Shown here: positions 9,478 to 24,400 of the stretch, piece after piece | Layout: each line of letters opens with the position of its first letter | Position numbering within the stretch: position 1 is the first letter of the stretch | DNA from: Auanema rhodensis | Taxonomy: Eukaryota > Nematoda > Chromadorea > Rhabditida > Rhabditidae | NCBI GenBank assembly: GCA_964057225.1 | Contig: OZ059899.1 | Span: 3,720,001-3,784,000, forward strand | Direction of reading: 5' to 3' | DNA length: 64,000 nt | Position numbers and translations under genes: made by a program | The notes under the pieces: generated by a model | Database searches by the model: none | Told to the model about the DNA's origin: nothing | Seen by the model: the letters and a program-made list of their open reading frames with translations, nothing else

Positions 9478-12400
9478 GCACCGAGATATCAACTGATATA
9501 AGTTCACACTTATATCCTCGATTTTCACCCTGAAGAAATAATTTTTTCGTTGAATAACATTGTCCATCGTCTTTGCCTTGGAAAATGGAATCTTAAAACA
9601 TCTACTTTTTGCTAAATTATTTTGAAATTTTTCGAAAAAATTTTTGTCAAAATGTTTTTGGAAGCAATGTTGAGTGTACATGGAAACTCAACATACACTA
9701 ATGCATCATTTTTCAAACGATCATAACTAATTTTTGTATTAAGCGTTTCTCAATGTAGTATAGTGCATTAGATGCGGATTTTTAATCTGCGTCGATCTGT
9801 GTTATCAGATTTGCGCTAGCTTAAAAATGCACCGAGATATCAACTGATATAAGTTCACACTTATATCCTCGATTTTCACCCTGAAGAAATAATTTTTTCG
9901 TTGAATAACATTGTCCATCGTCTTTGCCTTGAAAAAAGGAATCTAAAACATCTACTTTTTGCTAAATTATTTTGAAATTTTTCGAAAAAATTTTTGTCAA
10001 AATGTTTTTGGAAGCAATGTTGAGTGTACATGGAAACTCAACATACACTAATGCATCATTTTTCAAACGATCATAACTAATTTTTGTATTAAGCGTTTCT
10101 CAATGTAGTATAGTGCATTCGATGCGGATTTTTAAGCTGCGTCGATCTGTGTTATCAGATTTGCGCTAGCTTAAAAATGCACCGAGATATCAACTGATAT
10201 AAGTTCACACTTATATCCTCGATTTTCACCCTGAAGAAATAATTTTTTCGTTGAATAACATTGTCCATCGTCTTTGCCTTGAAAAAAGGAATCTTAAAAC
10301 ATCTACTTTTTGCTAAATTATTTTGAAATTTTTCGAAAAAATTTTTGTCAAAATGTTTTTGGAAGCAATGTTGAGTGTACATGGAAACTCAACATACACT
10401 AATGCATCATTTTTCAAACGATCATAACTAATTTTTGTATTAAGCGTTTCTCAATGTAGTATAGTGCATTCGATGCGGATTTTTAAGCTGCGTCGATCTG
10501 TGTTATCAGATTTGCGCTAGCTTGAAAATGCACCGAGATATCAACTGATATAAGTTCACACTTATATCCTCGATTTTCACCCTGAAGAATTAATTTTTTC
10601 GTTGAATAACATTGTCCATCGTCTTTGCCTTGAAAAATGGAATCTTAAAACATCTACTTTTTGCTAAATTATTTTGAAATTTTTCGAAAAAATTTTTGTC
10701 AAAATGTTTTTGGAAGCAATGTTGAGTGTACATGGAAACTCAACATACACTAATGCATCATTTTTCAAACGATCATAACTAATTTTTGTATCAAGCGTTT
10801 TTCAATGTAGTATAGTGCATTCGATGCGGATTTTTAAGCTGCGTCGATCTGTGTTATCAGATTTGCGCTAGCTTAAAAATGCACCGAGATATCAACTGAT
10901 ATAAGTTCACACTTATATCCTCGATTTTCACCCTGAAGAAATAATTTTTTCGTTGAATAACATTGTCCATCGTCTTTGCCTTGAAAAAAGGAATCTAAAA
11001 ACATCTACTTTTTGCTAAATTATTTTGAAATTTTTCGAAAAAATTTTTGTCAAAATGTTTTTGGAAGCAATGTTGAGTGTACATGGAAACTCAACATACA
11101 CTAATGCATCATTTTTCAAACGATCATAACTAATTTTTGTATTAAGCGTTTCTCAATGTAGTATAATGCATTCGATGCGGATTTTTAAGCTGCGTCGATC
11201 TGTGTTATCAGATTTGCGCTAGCTTAAAAATGCACCGAGATATCAACTGATATAAGTTCACACTTATATCCTCGATTTTCACCCTGAAGAAATAATTTTT
11301 TCGTTGAATAACATTGTCCATCGTCTTTGCCTTGAAAAAAGGAATCTAAAAACATCTACTTTTTGCTAAATTATTTTGAAATTTTTCGAAAAAATTTTTG
11401 TCAAAATGTTTTTGGAAGCAATGTTGAGTGTACATGGAAACTCAACATACACTAATGCATCATTTTTCAAACGATCATAACTAATTTTTGTATTAAGCGT
11501 TTCTCAATGTAGTATAGTGCATTAGATGCGGATTTTTAATCTGCGTCGATCTGTGTTATCAGATTTGCGCTAGCTTAAAAATGCACCGAGATATCAACTG
11601 ATATAAGTTCACACTTATATCCTCGATTTTCACCCTGAAGAAATAATTTTTTCGTTGAATAACATTGTCCATCGTCTTTGCCTTGAAAAAAGGAATCTAA
11701 AAACATCTACTTTTTGCTAAATTATTTTGAAATTTTTCGAAAAAATTTTTGTCAAAATGTTTTTGGAAGCAATGTTGAGTGTACATGGAAACTCAACATA
11801 CACTAATGCATCATTTTTCAAACGATCATAACTAATTTTTGTATTAAGCGTTTCTCAATGTAGTATAGTGCATTCGATGCGGATTTTTAAGCTGCGTCGA
11901 TCTGTGTTATCAGATTTGCGCTAGCTTAAAAATGCACCGAGATATCAACTGATATAAGTTCACACTTATATCCTCGATTTTCACCCTGAAGAAATAATTT
12001 TTTCGTTGAACAACATTGTCCATCGTCTTTGCCTTGAAAAAAGGAATCTTAAAACATCTACTTTTTGCTAAATTATTTTGAAATTTTTCGAAAAAATTTT
12101 TGTCAAAATGTTTTTGGAAGCAATGTTGAGTGTACATGGAAACTCAACATACACTAATGCATCATTTTTCAAACGATCATAACTAATTTTTGTATTAAGC
12201 GTTTCTCAATGTAGTATAGTGCATTCGATGCGGATTTTTAAGCTGCGTCGATCTGTGTTATCAGATTTGCGCTAGCTTGAAAATGCACCGAGATATCAAC
12301 TGATATAAGTTCACACTTATATCCTCGATTTTCACCCTGAAGAATTAATTTTTTCGTTGAATAACATTGTCCATCGTCTTTGCCTTGAAAAATGGAATCT

Positions 12401-13688
12401 TAAAACATCTACTTTTTGCTAAATTATTTTGAAATTTTTCGAAAAAATTTTTGTCAAAATGTTTTTGGAAGCAATGTTGAGTGTACATGGAAACTCAACA
12501 TACACTAATGCATCATTTTTCAAACGATCATAACTAATTTTTGTATCAAGCGTTTTTCAATGTAGTATAGTGCATTCGATGCGGATTTTTAAGCTGCGTC
12601 GATCTGTGTTATCAGATTTGCGCTAGCTTAAAAATGCACCGAGATATCAACTGATATAAGTTCACACTTATATCCTCGATTTTCACCCTGAAGAAATAAT
12701 TTTTTCGTTGAATAACATTGTCCATCGTCTTTGCCTTGAAAGAAGGAATCTAAAAACATCTACTTTTTGCTAAATTATTTTGAAATTTTTCGAAAAAATT
12801 TTTGTCAAAATGTTTTTGGAAGCAATGTTGAGTGTACATGGAAACTCAACATACACTAATGCATCATTTTTCAAACGATCATAACTAATTTTTGTATTAA
12901 GCGTTTCTCAATGTAGTATAATGCATTCGATGCGGATTTTTAAGCTGCGTCGATCTGTGTTATCAGATTTGCGCTAGCTTAAAAATGCACCGAGATATCA
13001 ACTGATATAAGTTCACACTTATATCCTCGATTTTCACCCTGAAGAAATAATTTTTTCGTTGAATAACATTGTCCATCGTCTTTGCCTTGAAAAAAGGAAT
13101 CTTAAAACATCTACTTTTTGCTAAATTATTTTGAAATTTTTCGAAAAAATTTTTGTCAAAATGTTTTTGGAAGCAATGTTGAGTGTACATGGAAACTCAA
13201 CATACACTAATGCATCATTTTTCAAACGATCATAACTAATTTTTGTATTAAGCGTTTCTCAATGTAGTATAGTGCATTCGATGCGGATTTTTAAGCTGCG
13301 TCGATCTGTGTTATCAGATTTGCGCTAGCTTGAAAATGCACCGAGATATCAACTGATATAAGTTCACACTTATATCCTCGATTTTCACCCTGAAGAATTA
13401 ATTTTTTCGTTGAATAACATTGTCCATCGTCTTTGCCTTGAAAAAAGGAATCTTAAAACATCTACTTTTTGCTAAATTATTTTGAAATTTTTCGAAAAAA
13501 TTTTTGTCAAAATGTTTTTGGAAGCAATGTTGAGTGTACATGGAAACTCAACATACACTAATGCATCATTTTTCAAACGATCATAACTAATTTTTGTATT
13601 AAGCGTTTCTCAATGTAGTATAGTGCATTCGATGCGGATTTTTAAGCTGCGTCGATCTGTGTTATCAGATTTGCGCTAGCTTGAAAAT
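9478..13688. repeat. HOR block B: five- then four-monomer units (M28-M39)
   Basis: M28-M32 and M33-M37 share the order ATTAGATG/AATCTG, AAGG, AAGG with CTTGAAAATG end, GAATTA with ATCAAGCGTTTTTC, and TATAATGC. That is a five-monomer unit (1,754 bp because M29 lacks one base). M38-M41 follows with one type missing, a four-monomer spacing. The TATAATGC marker monomers (M32, M37, M41) show the intervals directly. Confidence 0.8.
9829..10178. repeat. 350-bp monomer (M29) with a one-base deletion
   Basis: The A run after GGAATCT is four bases long here (CTAAAACATC) where sister copies have five. This shifts the 351-bp register by -1 for everything to the right up to M76. It is the only deletion I found. 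A homopolymer assembly error is also possible. Confidence 0.8.
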
Positions 13689-14039
13689 GCACCGAGATAT
13701 CAACTGATATAAGTTCACACTTATATCCTCGATTTTCACCCTGAAGAATTAATTTTTTCGTTGAATAACATTGTCCATCGTCTTTGCCTTGAAAAATGGA
13801 ATCTTAAAACATCTACTTTTTGCTAAATTATTTTGAAATTTTTCGAAAAAATTTTTGTCAAAATGTTTTTGGAAGCAATGTTGAGTGTACATGGAAACTC
13901 AACATACACTAATGCATCATTTTTCAAACGATCATAACTAATTTTTGTATCAAGCGTTTTTCAATGTAGTATAGTGCATTCGATGCGGATTTTTAAGCTG
14001 CGTCGATCTGTGTTATCAGATTTGCGCTAGCTTAAAAAT

Positions 14040-16145
14040 GCACCGAGATATCAACTGATATAAGTTCACACTTATATCCTCGATTTTCACCCTGAAGAAA
14101 TAATTTTTTCGTTGAATAACATTGTCCATCGTCTTTGCCTTGAAAGAAGGAATCTAAAAACATCTACTTTTTGCTAAATTATTTTGAAATTTTTCGAAAA
14201 AATTTTTGTCAAAATGTTTTTGGAAGCAATGTTGAGTGTACATGGAAACTCAACATACACTAATGCATCATTTTTCAAACGATCATAACTAATTTTTGTA
14301 TTAAGCGTTTCTCAATGTAGTATAATGCATTCGATGCGGATTTTTAAGCTGCGTCGATCTGTGTTATCAGATTTGCGCTAGCTTAAAAATGCACCGAGAT
14401 ATCAACTGATATAAGTTCACACTTATATCCTCGATTTTCACCCTGAAGAAATAATTTTTTCGTTGAATAACATTGTCCATCGTCTTTGCCTTGAAAAATG
14501 GAATCTTAAAACATCTACTTTTTGCTAAATTATTTTGAAATTTTTCGAAAAAATTTTTGTCAAAATGTTTTTGGAAGCAATGTTGAGTGTACATGGAAAC
14601 TCAACATACACTAATGCATCATTTTTCAAACGATCATAACTAATTTTTGTATTAAGCGTTTCTCAATGTAGTATAGTGCATTCGATGCGGATTTTTAAGC
14701 TGCGTCGATCTGTGTTATCAGATTTGCGCTAGCTTGAAAATGCACCGAGATATCAACTGATATAAGTTCACACTTATATCCTCGATTTTCACCCTGAAGA
14801 ATTAATTTTTTCGTTGAATAACATTGTCCATCGTCTTTGCCTTGAAAAAAGGAATCTAAAAACATCTACTTTTTGCTAAATTATTTTGAAATTTTTCGAA
14901 AAAATGTTTGTCAAAATGTTTTTGGAAGCAATGTTGAGTGTACATGGAAACTCAACATACCCTAATGCATCATTTTTCAAACGATCATAACTAATTTTTG
15001 TATTAAGCGTTTCTCAATGTAGTATAGTGAATTCGATGCGGATTTTTAAGCTGCGTCGATCTGTGTTATCAGATTTGCGCTAGCTTAAAAATGCACCGAG
15101 ATATCAACTGATATAAGTTCACACTTATATCCTCGATTTTCACCCTGAAGAAATAATTTTTTCGTTGAATAACATTGTCCATCGTCTTTGCCTTGAAAGA
15201 AGGAATCTAAAAACATCTACTTTTTGCTAAATTATTTTGAAATTTTTCGAAAAAATTTTTGTCAAAATGTTTTTGGAAGCAATGTTGAGTGTACATGGAA
15301 ACTCAACATACACTAATGCATCATTTTTCAAACGATCATAACTAATTTTTGTATTAAGCGTTTCTCAATGTAGTATAATGCATTCGATGCGGATTTTTAA
15401 GCTGCGTCGATCTGTGTTATCAGATTTGCGCTAGCTTAAAAATGCACCGAGATATCAACTGATATAAGTTCACACTTATATCCTCGATTTTCACCCTGAA
15501 GAAATAATTTTTTCGTTGAATAACATTGTCCATCGTCTTTGCCTTGAAAAATGGAATCTTAAAACATCTACTTTTTGCTAAATTATTTTGAAATTTTTCG
15601 AAAAAATTTTTGTCAAAATGTTTTTGGAAGCAATGTTGAGTGTACATGGAAACTCAACATACACTAATGCATCATTTTTCAAACGATCATAACTAATTTT
15701 TGTATTAAGCGTTTCTCAATGTAGTATAGTGCATTCGATGCGGATTTTTAAGCTGCGTCGATCTGTGTTATCAGATTTGCGCTAGCTTGAAAATGCACCG
15801 AGATATCAACTGATATAAGTTCACACTTATATCCTCGATTTTCACCCTGAAGAATTAATTTTTTCGTTGAATAACATTGTCCATCGTCTTTGCCTTGAAA
15901 AAAGGAATCTAAAAACATCTACTTTTTGCTAAATTATTTTGAAATTTTTCGAAAAAATGTTTGTCAAAATGTTTTTGGAAGCAATGTTGAGTGTACATGG
16001 AAACTCAACATACCCTAATGCATCATTTTTCAAACGATCATAACTAATTTTTGTATTAAGCGTTTCTCAATGTAGTATAGTGAATTCGATGCGGATTTTT
16101 AAGCTGCGTCGATCTGTGTTATCAGATTTGCGCTAGCTTAAAAAT
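14040..16145. repeat. Trimer HOR, two copies of 1,053 bp (M41-M43, M44-M46)
   Basis: The order is GAAAGAAGG/TATAATGC, then a TGG monomer ending CTTGAAAATG, then a monomer with AAAATGTTTGTC, ATACCCTAATG and AGTGAATTCG. The last change makes an EcoRI-type GAATTC site at 15029 and again 1,053 bp later. The rare linked variants in M43 and M46 leave little doubt that this is a recent duplication. Confidence 0.88.
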
Positions 16146-16496
16146 GCACCGAGATATCAACTGATATAAGTTCACACTTATATCCTCGATTTTCACCCTG
16201 AAGAAATAATTTTTTCGTTGAATAACATTGTCCATCGTCTTTGCCTTGAAAAATGGAATCTTAAAACATCTACTTTTTGCTAAATTATTTTGAAATTTTT
16301 CGAAAAAATTTTTGTCAAAATGTTTTTGGAAGCAATGTTGAGTGTACATGGAAACTCAACATACACTAATGCATCATTTTTCAAACGATCATAACTAATT
16401 TTTGTATTAAGCGTTTCTCAATGTAGTATAATGCATTCGATGCGGATTTTTAAGCTGCGTCGATCTGTGTTATCAGATTTGCGCTAGCTTGAAAAT
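16146..16496. repeat. Junction monomer M47
   Basis: It has the TGG left part of the M42/M45 type and the TATAATGC of the M44 type, and it ends CTTGAAAATG. The mixture suggests a recombination join between the trimer block on its left and the following trimer type. Confidence 0.6.
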
Positions 16497-18602
16497 GCAC
16501 CGAGATATCAACTGATATAAGTTCACACTTATATCCTCGATTTTCACCCTGAAGAATTAATTTTTTCGTTGAATAACATTGTCCATCGTCTTTGCCTTGA
16601 AAAATGGAATCTTAAAACATCTACTTTTTGCTAAATTATTTTGAAATTTTTCGAAAAAATTTTTGTCAAAATGTTTTTGGAAGCAATGTTGAGTGTACAT
16701 GGAAACTCAACATACACTAATGCATCATTTTTCAAACGATCATAACTAATTTTTGTATCAAGCGTTTCTTAATGTAGTATTGTGCATTCGATCCGGATTT
16801 TTAAGCTGCGTCGATCTGTGTTATCAGATTTGCGCTAGCTTAAAAATGCACCGAGATATCAACTGATATAAGTTCACACTTATATCCTCGATTTTCACCC
16901 TGAAGAAATAATTTTTTCGTTGAATAACATTGTCCATCGTCTTTGCCTTGAAAAAAGGAATCTAAAAACATCTACTTTTTGCTAAATTATTTTGAAATTT
17001 TTCGAAAAAATGTTTGTCAAAATGTTTTTGGAAGCAATGTTGAGTGTACATGGAAACTCAACATACACTAATGCATCATTTTTCAAACGATCATAACTAA
17101 TTTTTGTATTAAGCGTTTCTCAATGTAGTATAGTGCATTCGATGCGGATTTTTAAGCTGCGTCGATCTGTGTTATCAGATTTGCGCTAGCTTAAAAATGC
17201 ACCGAGATATCAACTGATATAAGTTCACACTTATATCCTCGATTTTCACCCTGAAGAAATAATTTTTTCGTTGAATAACATTGTCCATCGTCTTTGCCTT
17301 GAAAAATGGAATCTTAAAACATCTACTTTTTGCTAAATTATTTTGAAATTTTTCGAAAAAATTTTTGTCAAAATGTTTTTGGAAGCAATGTTGAGTGTAC
17401 ATGGAAACTCAACATACACTAATGCATCATTTTTCAAACGATCATAACTAATTTTTGTATTAAGCGTTTCTCAATGTAGTATAGTGCATTCGATGCGGAT
17501 TTTTAAGCTGCGTCGATCTGTGTTATCAGATTTGCGCTAGCTTAAAAATGCACCGAGATATCAACTGATATAAGTTCACACTTATATCCTCGATTTTCAC
17601 CCTGAAGAATTAATTTTTTCGTTGAATAACATTGTCCATCGTCTTTGCCTTGAAAAATGGAATCTTAAAACATCTACTTTTTGCTAAATTATTTTGAAAT
17701 TTTTCGAAAAAATTTTTGTCAAAATGTTTTTGGAAGCAATGTTGAGTGTACATGGAAACTCAACATACACTAATGCATCATTTTTCAAACGATCATAACT
17801 AATTTTTGTATCAAGCGTTTCTTAATGTAGTATTGTGCATTCGATCCGGATTTTTAAGCTGCGTCGATCTGTGTTATCAGATTTGCGCTAGCTTAAAAAT
17901 GCACCGAGATATCAACTGATATAAGTTCACACTTATATCCTCGATTTTCACCCTGAAGAAATAATTTTTTCGTTGAATAACATTGTCCATCGTCTTTGCC
18001 TTGAAAAAAGGAATCTAAAAACATCTACTTTTTGCTAAATTATTTTGAAATTTTTCGAAAAAATGTTTGTCAAAATGTTTTTGGAAGCAATGTTGAGTGT
18101 ACATGGAAACTCAACATACACTAATGCATCATTTTTCAAACGATCATAACTAATTTTTGTATTAAGCGTTTCTCAATGTAGTATAGTGCATTCGATGCGG
18201 ATTTTTAAGCTGCGTCGATCTGTGTTATCAGATTTGCGCTAGCTTAAAAATGCACCGAGATATCAACTGATATAAGTTCACACTTATATCCTCGATTTTC
18301 ACCCTGAAGAAATAATTTTTTCGTTGAATAACATTGTCCATCGTCTTTGCCTTGAAAAATGGAATCTTAAAACATCTACTTTTTGCTAAATTATTTTGAA
18401 ATTTTTCGAAAAAATTTTTGTCAAAATGTTTTTGGAAGCAATGTTGAGTGTACATGGAAACTCAACATACACTAATGCATCATTTTTCAAACGATCATAA
18501 CTAATTTTTGTATTAAGCGTTTCTCAATGTAGTATAGTGCATTCGATGCGGATTTTTAAGCTGCGTCGATCTGTGTTATCAGATTTGCGCTAGCTTAAAA
18601 AT
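16497..18602. repeat. Trimer HOR, two copies of 1,053 bp (M48-M50, M51-M53)
   Basis: The order is a GAATTA/ATCAAG/TCTTAATG/GATCCGG monomer, an AAGG monomer with AAAATGTTTGTC, and a plain TGG monomer. The first pair of types reappears far away at 53.4, 55.5 and 57.9 kb inside a different HOR. Confidence 0.85.
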
Positions 18603-21410
18603 GCACCGAGATATCAACTGATATAAGTTCACACTTATATCCTCGATTTTCACACTGAAGAAATAATTTTTTCGTTGAATAACATTGTCCATCGTCTTTG
18701 CCTTGAAAAATGGAATCTTAAAACATCTACTTTTTGCTAAATTATTTTGAAATTTTTCGAAAAAATTTTTGTCAAAATGTTTTTGGAAGCAATGTTGAGT
18801 GTACATGGAAACTCAACATACACTAATGCATCATTTTTCAAACGATCATAACTAATTTTTGTATTAAGCGTTTCTCAATGTAGTATAGTGCATTAGATGC
18901 GGATTTTTAAGCTGCGTCGATCTGTGTTATCAGATTTGCGCTAGCTTAAAAATGCACCGAGATATCAACTGATATAAGTTCACACTTATATCCTCGATTT
19001 TCACCCTGAAGAAATAATTTTTTCGTTGAATAACATTGTCCATCGTCTTTGCCTTGAAAAAAGGAATCTAAAAACATCTACTTTTTGCTAAATTATTTTG
19101 AAATTTTTCGAAAAAATTTTTGTCAAAATGTTTTTGGAAGCAATGTTGAGTGTACATGGAAACTCAACATACACTAATGCATCATTTTTCAAACGATCAT
19201 AACTAATTTTTGTATTAAGCGTTTCTCAATGTAGTATAGTGCATTCGATGCGGATTTTTAAGCTGCGTCGATCTGTGTTATCAGATTTGCGCTAGCTTAA
19301 AAATGCACCGAGATATCAACTGATATAAGTTCACACTTATATCCTCGATTTTCACCCTGAAGAAATAATTTTTTCGTTGAATAACATTGTCCATCGTCTT
19401 TGCCTTGAAAAATGGAATCTTAAAACATCTACTTTTTGCTAAATTATTTTGAAATTTTTCGAAAAAATTTTTGTCAAAATGTTTTTGGAAGCAATGTTGA
19501 GTGTACATGGAAACTCAACATACACTAATGCATCATTTTTCAAACGATCATAACTAATTTTTGTATTAAGCGTTTCTCAATGTAGTATAGTGCATTAGAT
19601 GCGGATTTTTAAGCTGCGTCGATCTGTGTTATCAGATTTGCGCTAGCTTAAAAATGCACCGAGATATCAACTGATATAAGTTCACACTTATATCCTCGAT
19701 TTTCACCCTGAAGAAATAATTTTTTCGTTGAATAACATTGTCCATCGTCTTTGCCTTGAAAAATGGAATCTTAAAACATCTACTTTTTGCTAAATTATTT
19801 TGAAATTTTTCGAAAAAATTTTTGTCAAAATGTTTTTGGAAGCAATGTTGAGTGTACATGGAAACTCAACATACACTAATGCATCATTTTTCAAACGATC
19901 ATAACTAATTTTTGTATCAAGCGTTTTTCAATGTAGTATAGTGCATTCGATGCGGATTTTTAAGCTGCGTCGATCTGTGTTATCAGATTTGCGCTAGCTT
20001 AAAAATGCACCGAGATATCAACTGATATAAGTTCACACTTATATCCTCGATTTTCACCCTGAAGAAATAATTTTTTCGTTGAATAACATTGTCCATCGTC
20101 TTTGCCTTGAAAAAAGGAATCTAAAAACATCTACTTTTTGCTAAATTATTTTGAAATTTTTCGAAACAATTTTTGTCAAAATGTTTTTGGAAGCAATGTT
20201 GAGTGTACATGGAAACTCAACATACACTAATGCATCATTTTTCAAACGATCATAACTAATTTTTGTATCAAGCGTTTCTCAATGTAGTATAGTGCATTCG
20301 ATGCGGATTTTTAAGCTGCGTCGATCTGTGTTATCAGATTTGCGCTAGCTTAAAAATGCACCGAGATATCAACTGATATAAGTTCACACTTATATCCTCG
20401 ATTTTCACCCTGAAGAAATAATTTTTTCGTTGAATAACATTGTCCATCGTCTTTGCCTTGAAAAATGGAATCTTAAAACATCTACTTTTTGCTAAATTAT
20501 TTTGAAATTTTTCGAAAAAATTTTTGTCAAAATGTTTTTGGAAGCAATGTTGAGTGTACATGGAAACTCAACATACACTAATGCATCATTTTTCAAACGA
20601 TCATAACTAATTTTTGTATTAAGCGTTTCTCAATGTAGTATAGTGCATTCGATGCGGATTTTTAAGCTGCGTCGATCTGTGTTATCAGATTTGCGCTAGC
20701 TTAAAAATGCACCGAGATATCAACTGATATAAGTTCACACTTATATCCTCGATTTTCACCCTGAAGAAATAATTTTTTCGTTGAATAACATTGTCCATCG
20801 TCTTTGCCTTGAAAAATGGAATCTTAAAACATCTACTTTTTGCTAAATTATTTTGAAATTTTTCGAAAAAATTTTTGTCAAAATGTTTTTGGAAGCAATG
20901 TTGAGTGTACATGGAAACTCAACATACACTAATGCATCATTTTTCAAACGATCATAACTAATTTTTGTATCAAGCGTTTCTTAATGTAGTATTGTGCATT
21001 CGATCCGGATTTTTAAGCTGCGTCGATCTGTGTTATCAGATTTGCGCTAGCTTAAAAATGCACCGAGATATCAACTGATATAAGTTCACACTTATATCCT
21101 CGATTTTCACCCTGAAGAAATAATTTTTTCGTTGAATAACATTGTCCATCGTCTTTGCCTTGAAAAAAGGAATCTAAAAACATCTACTTTTTGCTAAATT
21201 ATTTTGAAATTTTTCGAAAAAATTTTTGTCAAAATGTTTTTGGAAGCAATGTTGAGTGTACATGGAAACTCAACATACACTAATGCATCATTTTTCAAAC
21301 GATCATAACTAATTTTTGTATTAAGCGTTTCTCAATGTAGTATAGTGCATTCGATGCGGATTTTTAAGCTGCGTCGATCTGTGTTATCAGATTTGCGCTA
21401 GCTTAAAAAT
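18603..21410. repeat. Irregular satellite segment (M54-M61)
   Basis: Eight monomers mix several types. M54 has CACACTGAAG and ATTAGATG, and M56 has ATTAGATG. M57 has ATCAAGCGTTTTTC and M58 has CGAAACAATT. M60 has GATCCGG, with AAGG monomers between. I see no clean HOR period. M58 is the first carrier of CGAAACAATT, later part of the tetramer. Confidence 0.75.
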
Positions 21411-24400
21411 GCACCGAGATATCAACTGATATAAGTTCACACTTATATCCTCGATTTTCACCCTGAAGAAATAATTTTTTCGTTGAATAACATTGTCCAT
21501 CGTCTTTGCCTTGAAAAAAGGAATCTAAAAACATCTACTTTCTGCTAAATTATTTTGAAATTTTTCGAAAAAATTTTTGTCAAAATGTTTTTGGAAGCAA
21601 TGTTGAGTGTACATGGAAACTCAACATACACTAATGCATCATTTTTCAAACGATCATAACTAATTTTTGTATTAAGCGTTTCTCAATGTAGTATAGTGCA
21701 TTCGATGCGGATTTTTAAGCTGCGTCGATCTGTGTTATCAGATTTGCGCTAGCTTAAAAATGCACCGAGATATCAACTGATATAAGTTCACACTTATATC
21801 CTCGATTTTCACCCTGAAGAAATAATTTTTTCGTTGAATAACATTGTCCATCGTCTTTGCCTTGAAAAATGGAATCTTAAAACATCTACTTTTTGCTAAA
21901 TTATTTTGAAATTTTTCGAAAAAATTTTTGTCAAAATGTTTTTGGAAGCAATGTTGAGTGTACATGGAAACTCAACATACACTAATGCATCATTTTTCAA
22001 ACGATCATAACTAATTTTTGTATTAAGCGTTTCTCAATGTAGTATAGTGCATTAGATGCGGATTTTTAAGCTGCGTCGATCTGTGTTATCAGATTTGCGC
22101 TAGCTTAAAAATGCACCGAGATATCAACTGATATAAGTTCACACTTATATCCTCGATTTTCACCCTGAAGAAATAATTTTTTCGTTGAATAACATTGTCC
22201 ATCGTCTTTGCCTTGAAAAATGGAATCTTAAAACATCTACTTTTTGCTAAATTATTTTGAAATTTTTCGAAAAAATTTTTGTCAAAATGTTTTTGGAAGC
22301 AATGTTGAGTGTACATGGAAACTCAACATACACTAATGCATCATTTTTCAAACGATCATAACTAATTTTTGTATTAAGCGTTTCTCAATGTAGTATAGTG
22401 CATTCGATGCGGATTTTTAAGCTGCGTCGATCTGTGTTATCAGATTTGCGCTAGCTTAAAAATGCACCGAGATATCAACTGATATAAGTTCACACGTATA
22501 TCCTCGATTTTCACCCTGAAGAAATAATTTTTTCGTTGAATAACATTGTCCATCGTCTTTGCCTTGAAAAAAGGAATCTAAAAACATCTACTTTTTGCTA
22601 AATTATTTTGAAATTTTTCGAAACAATTTTTGTCAAAATGTTTTTGGAAGCAATGTTGAGTGTACATGGAAACTCAACATACACTAATGCATCATTTTTC
22701 AAACGATCATAACTAATTTTTGTATTAAGCGTTTCTCAATGTAGTATAGTGCATTCGATGCGGATTTTTAAGCTGCGTCGATCTGTGTTATCAGATTTGC
22801 GCTAGCTTAAAAATGCACCGAGATATCAACTGATATAAGTTCACACTTATATCCTCGATTTTCACCCTGAAGAAATAATTTTTTCGTTGAATAACATTGT
22901 CCATCGTCTTTGCCTTGAAAAAAGGAATCTAAAAACATCTACTTTCTGCTAAATTATTTTGAAATTTTTCGAAAAAATTTTTGTCAAAATGTTTTTGGAA
23001 GCAATGTTGAGTGTACATGGAAACTCAACATACACTAATGCATCATTTTTCAAACGATCATAACTAATTTTTGTATTAAGCGTTTCTCAATGTAGTATAG
23101 TGCATTCGATGCGGATTTTTAAGCTGCGTCGATCTGTGTTATCAGATTTGCGCTAGCTTAAAAATGCACCGAGATATCAACTGATATAAGTTCACACTTA
23201 TATCCTCGATTTTCACCCTGAAGAAATAATTTTTTCGTTGAATAACATTGTCCATCGTCTTTGCCTTGAAAAATGGAATCTTAAAACATCTACTTTTTGC
23301 TAAATTATTTTGAAATTTTTCGAAAAAATTTTTGTCAAAATGTTTTTGGAAGCAATGTTGAGTGTACATGGAAACTCAACATACACTAATGCATCATTTT
23401 TCAAACGATCATAACTAATTTTTGTATTAAGCGTTTCTCAATGTAGTATAGTGCATTAGATGCGGATTTTTAAGCTGCGTCGATCTGTGTTATCAGATTT
23501 GCGCTAGCTTAAAAATGCACCGAGATATCAACTGATATAAGTTCACACTTATATCCTCGATTTTCACCCTGAAGAAATAATTTTTTCGTTGAATAACATT
23601 GTCCATCGTCTTTGCCTTGAAAAATGGAATCTTAAAACATCTACTTTTTGCTAAATTATTTTGAAATTTTTCGAAAAAATTTTTGTCAAAATGTTTTTGG
23701 AAGCAATGTTGAGTGTACATGGAAACTCAACATACACTAATGCATCATTTTTCAAACGATCATAACTAATTTTTGTATTAAGCGTTTCTCAATGTAGTAT
23801 AGTGCATTCGATGCGGATTTTTAAGCTGCGTCGATCTGTGTTATCAGATTTGCGCTAGCTTAAAAATGCACCGAGATATCAACTGATATAAGTTCACACG
23901 TATATCCTCGATTTTCACCCTGAAGAAATAATTTTTTCGTTGAATAACATTGTCCATCGTCTTTGCCTTGAAAAAAGGAATCTAAAAACATCTACTTTTT
24001 GCTAAATTATTTTGAAATTTTTCGAAACAATTTTTGTCAAAATGTTTTTGGAAGCAATGTTGAGTGTACATGGAAACTCAACATACACTAATGCATCATT
24101 TTTCAAACGATCATAACTAATTTTTGTATTAAGCGTTTCTCAATGTAGTATAGTGCATTCGATGCGGATTTTTAAGCTGCGTCGATCTGTGTTATCAGAT
24201 TTGCGCTAGCTTAAAAATGCACCGAGATATCAACTGATATAAGTTCACACTTATATCCTCGATTTTCACCCTGAAGAAATAATTTTTTCGTTGAATAACA
24301 TTGTCCATCGTCTTTGCCTTGAAAAATGGAATCTTAAAACATCTACTTTTTGCTAAATTATTTTGAAATTTTTCGAAAAAATTTTTGTCAAAATGTTTTT

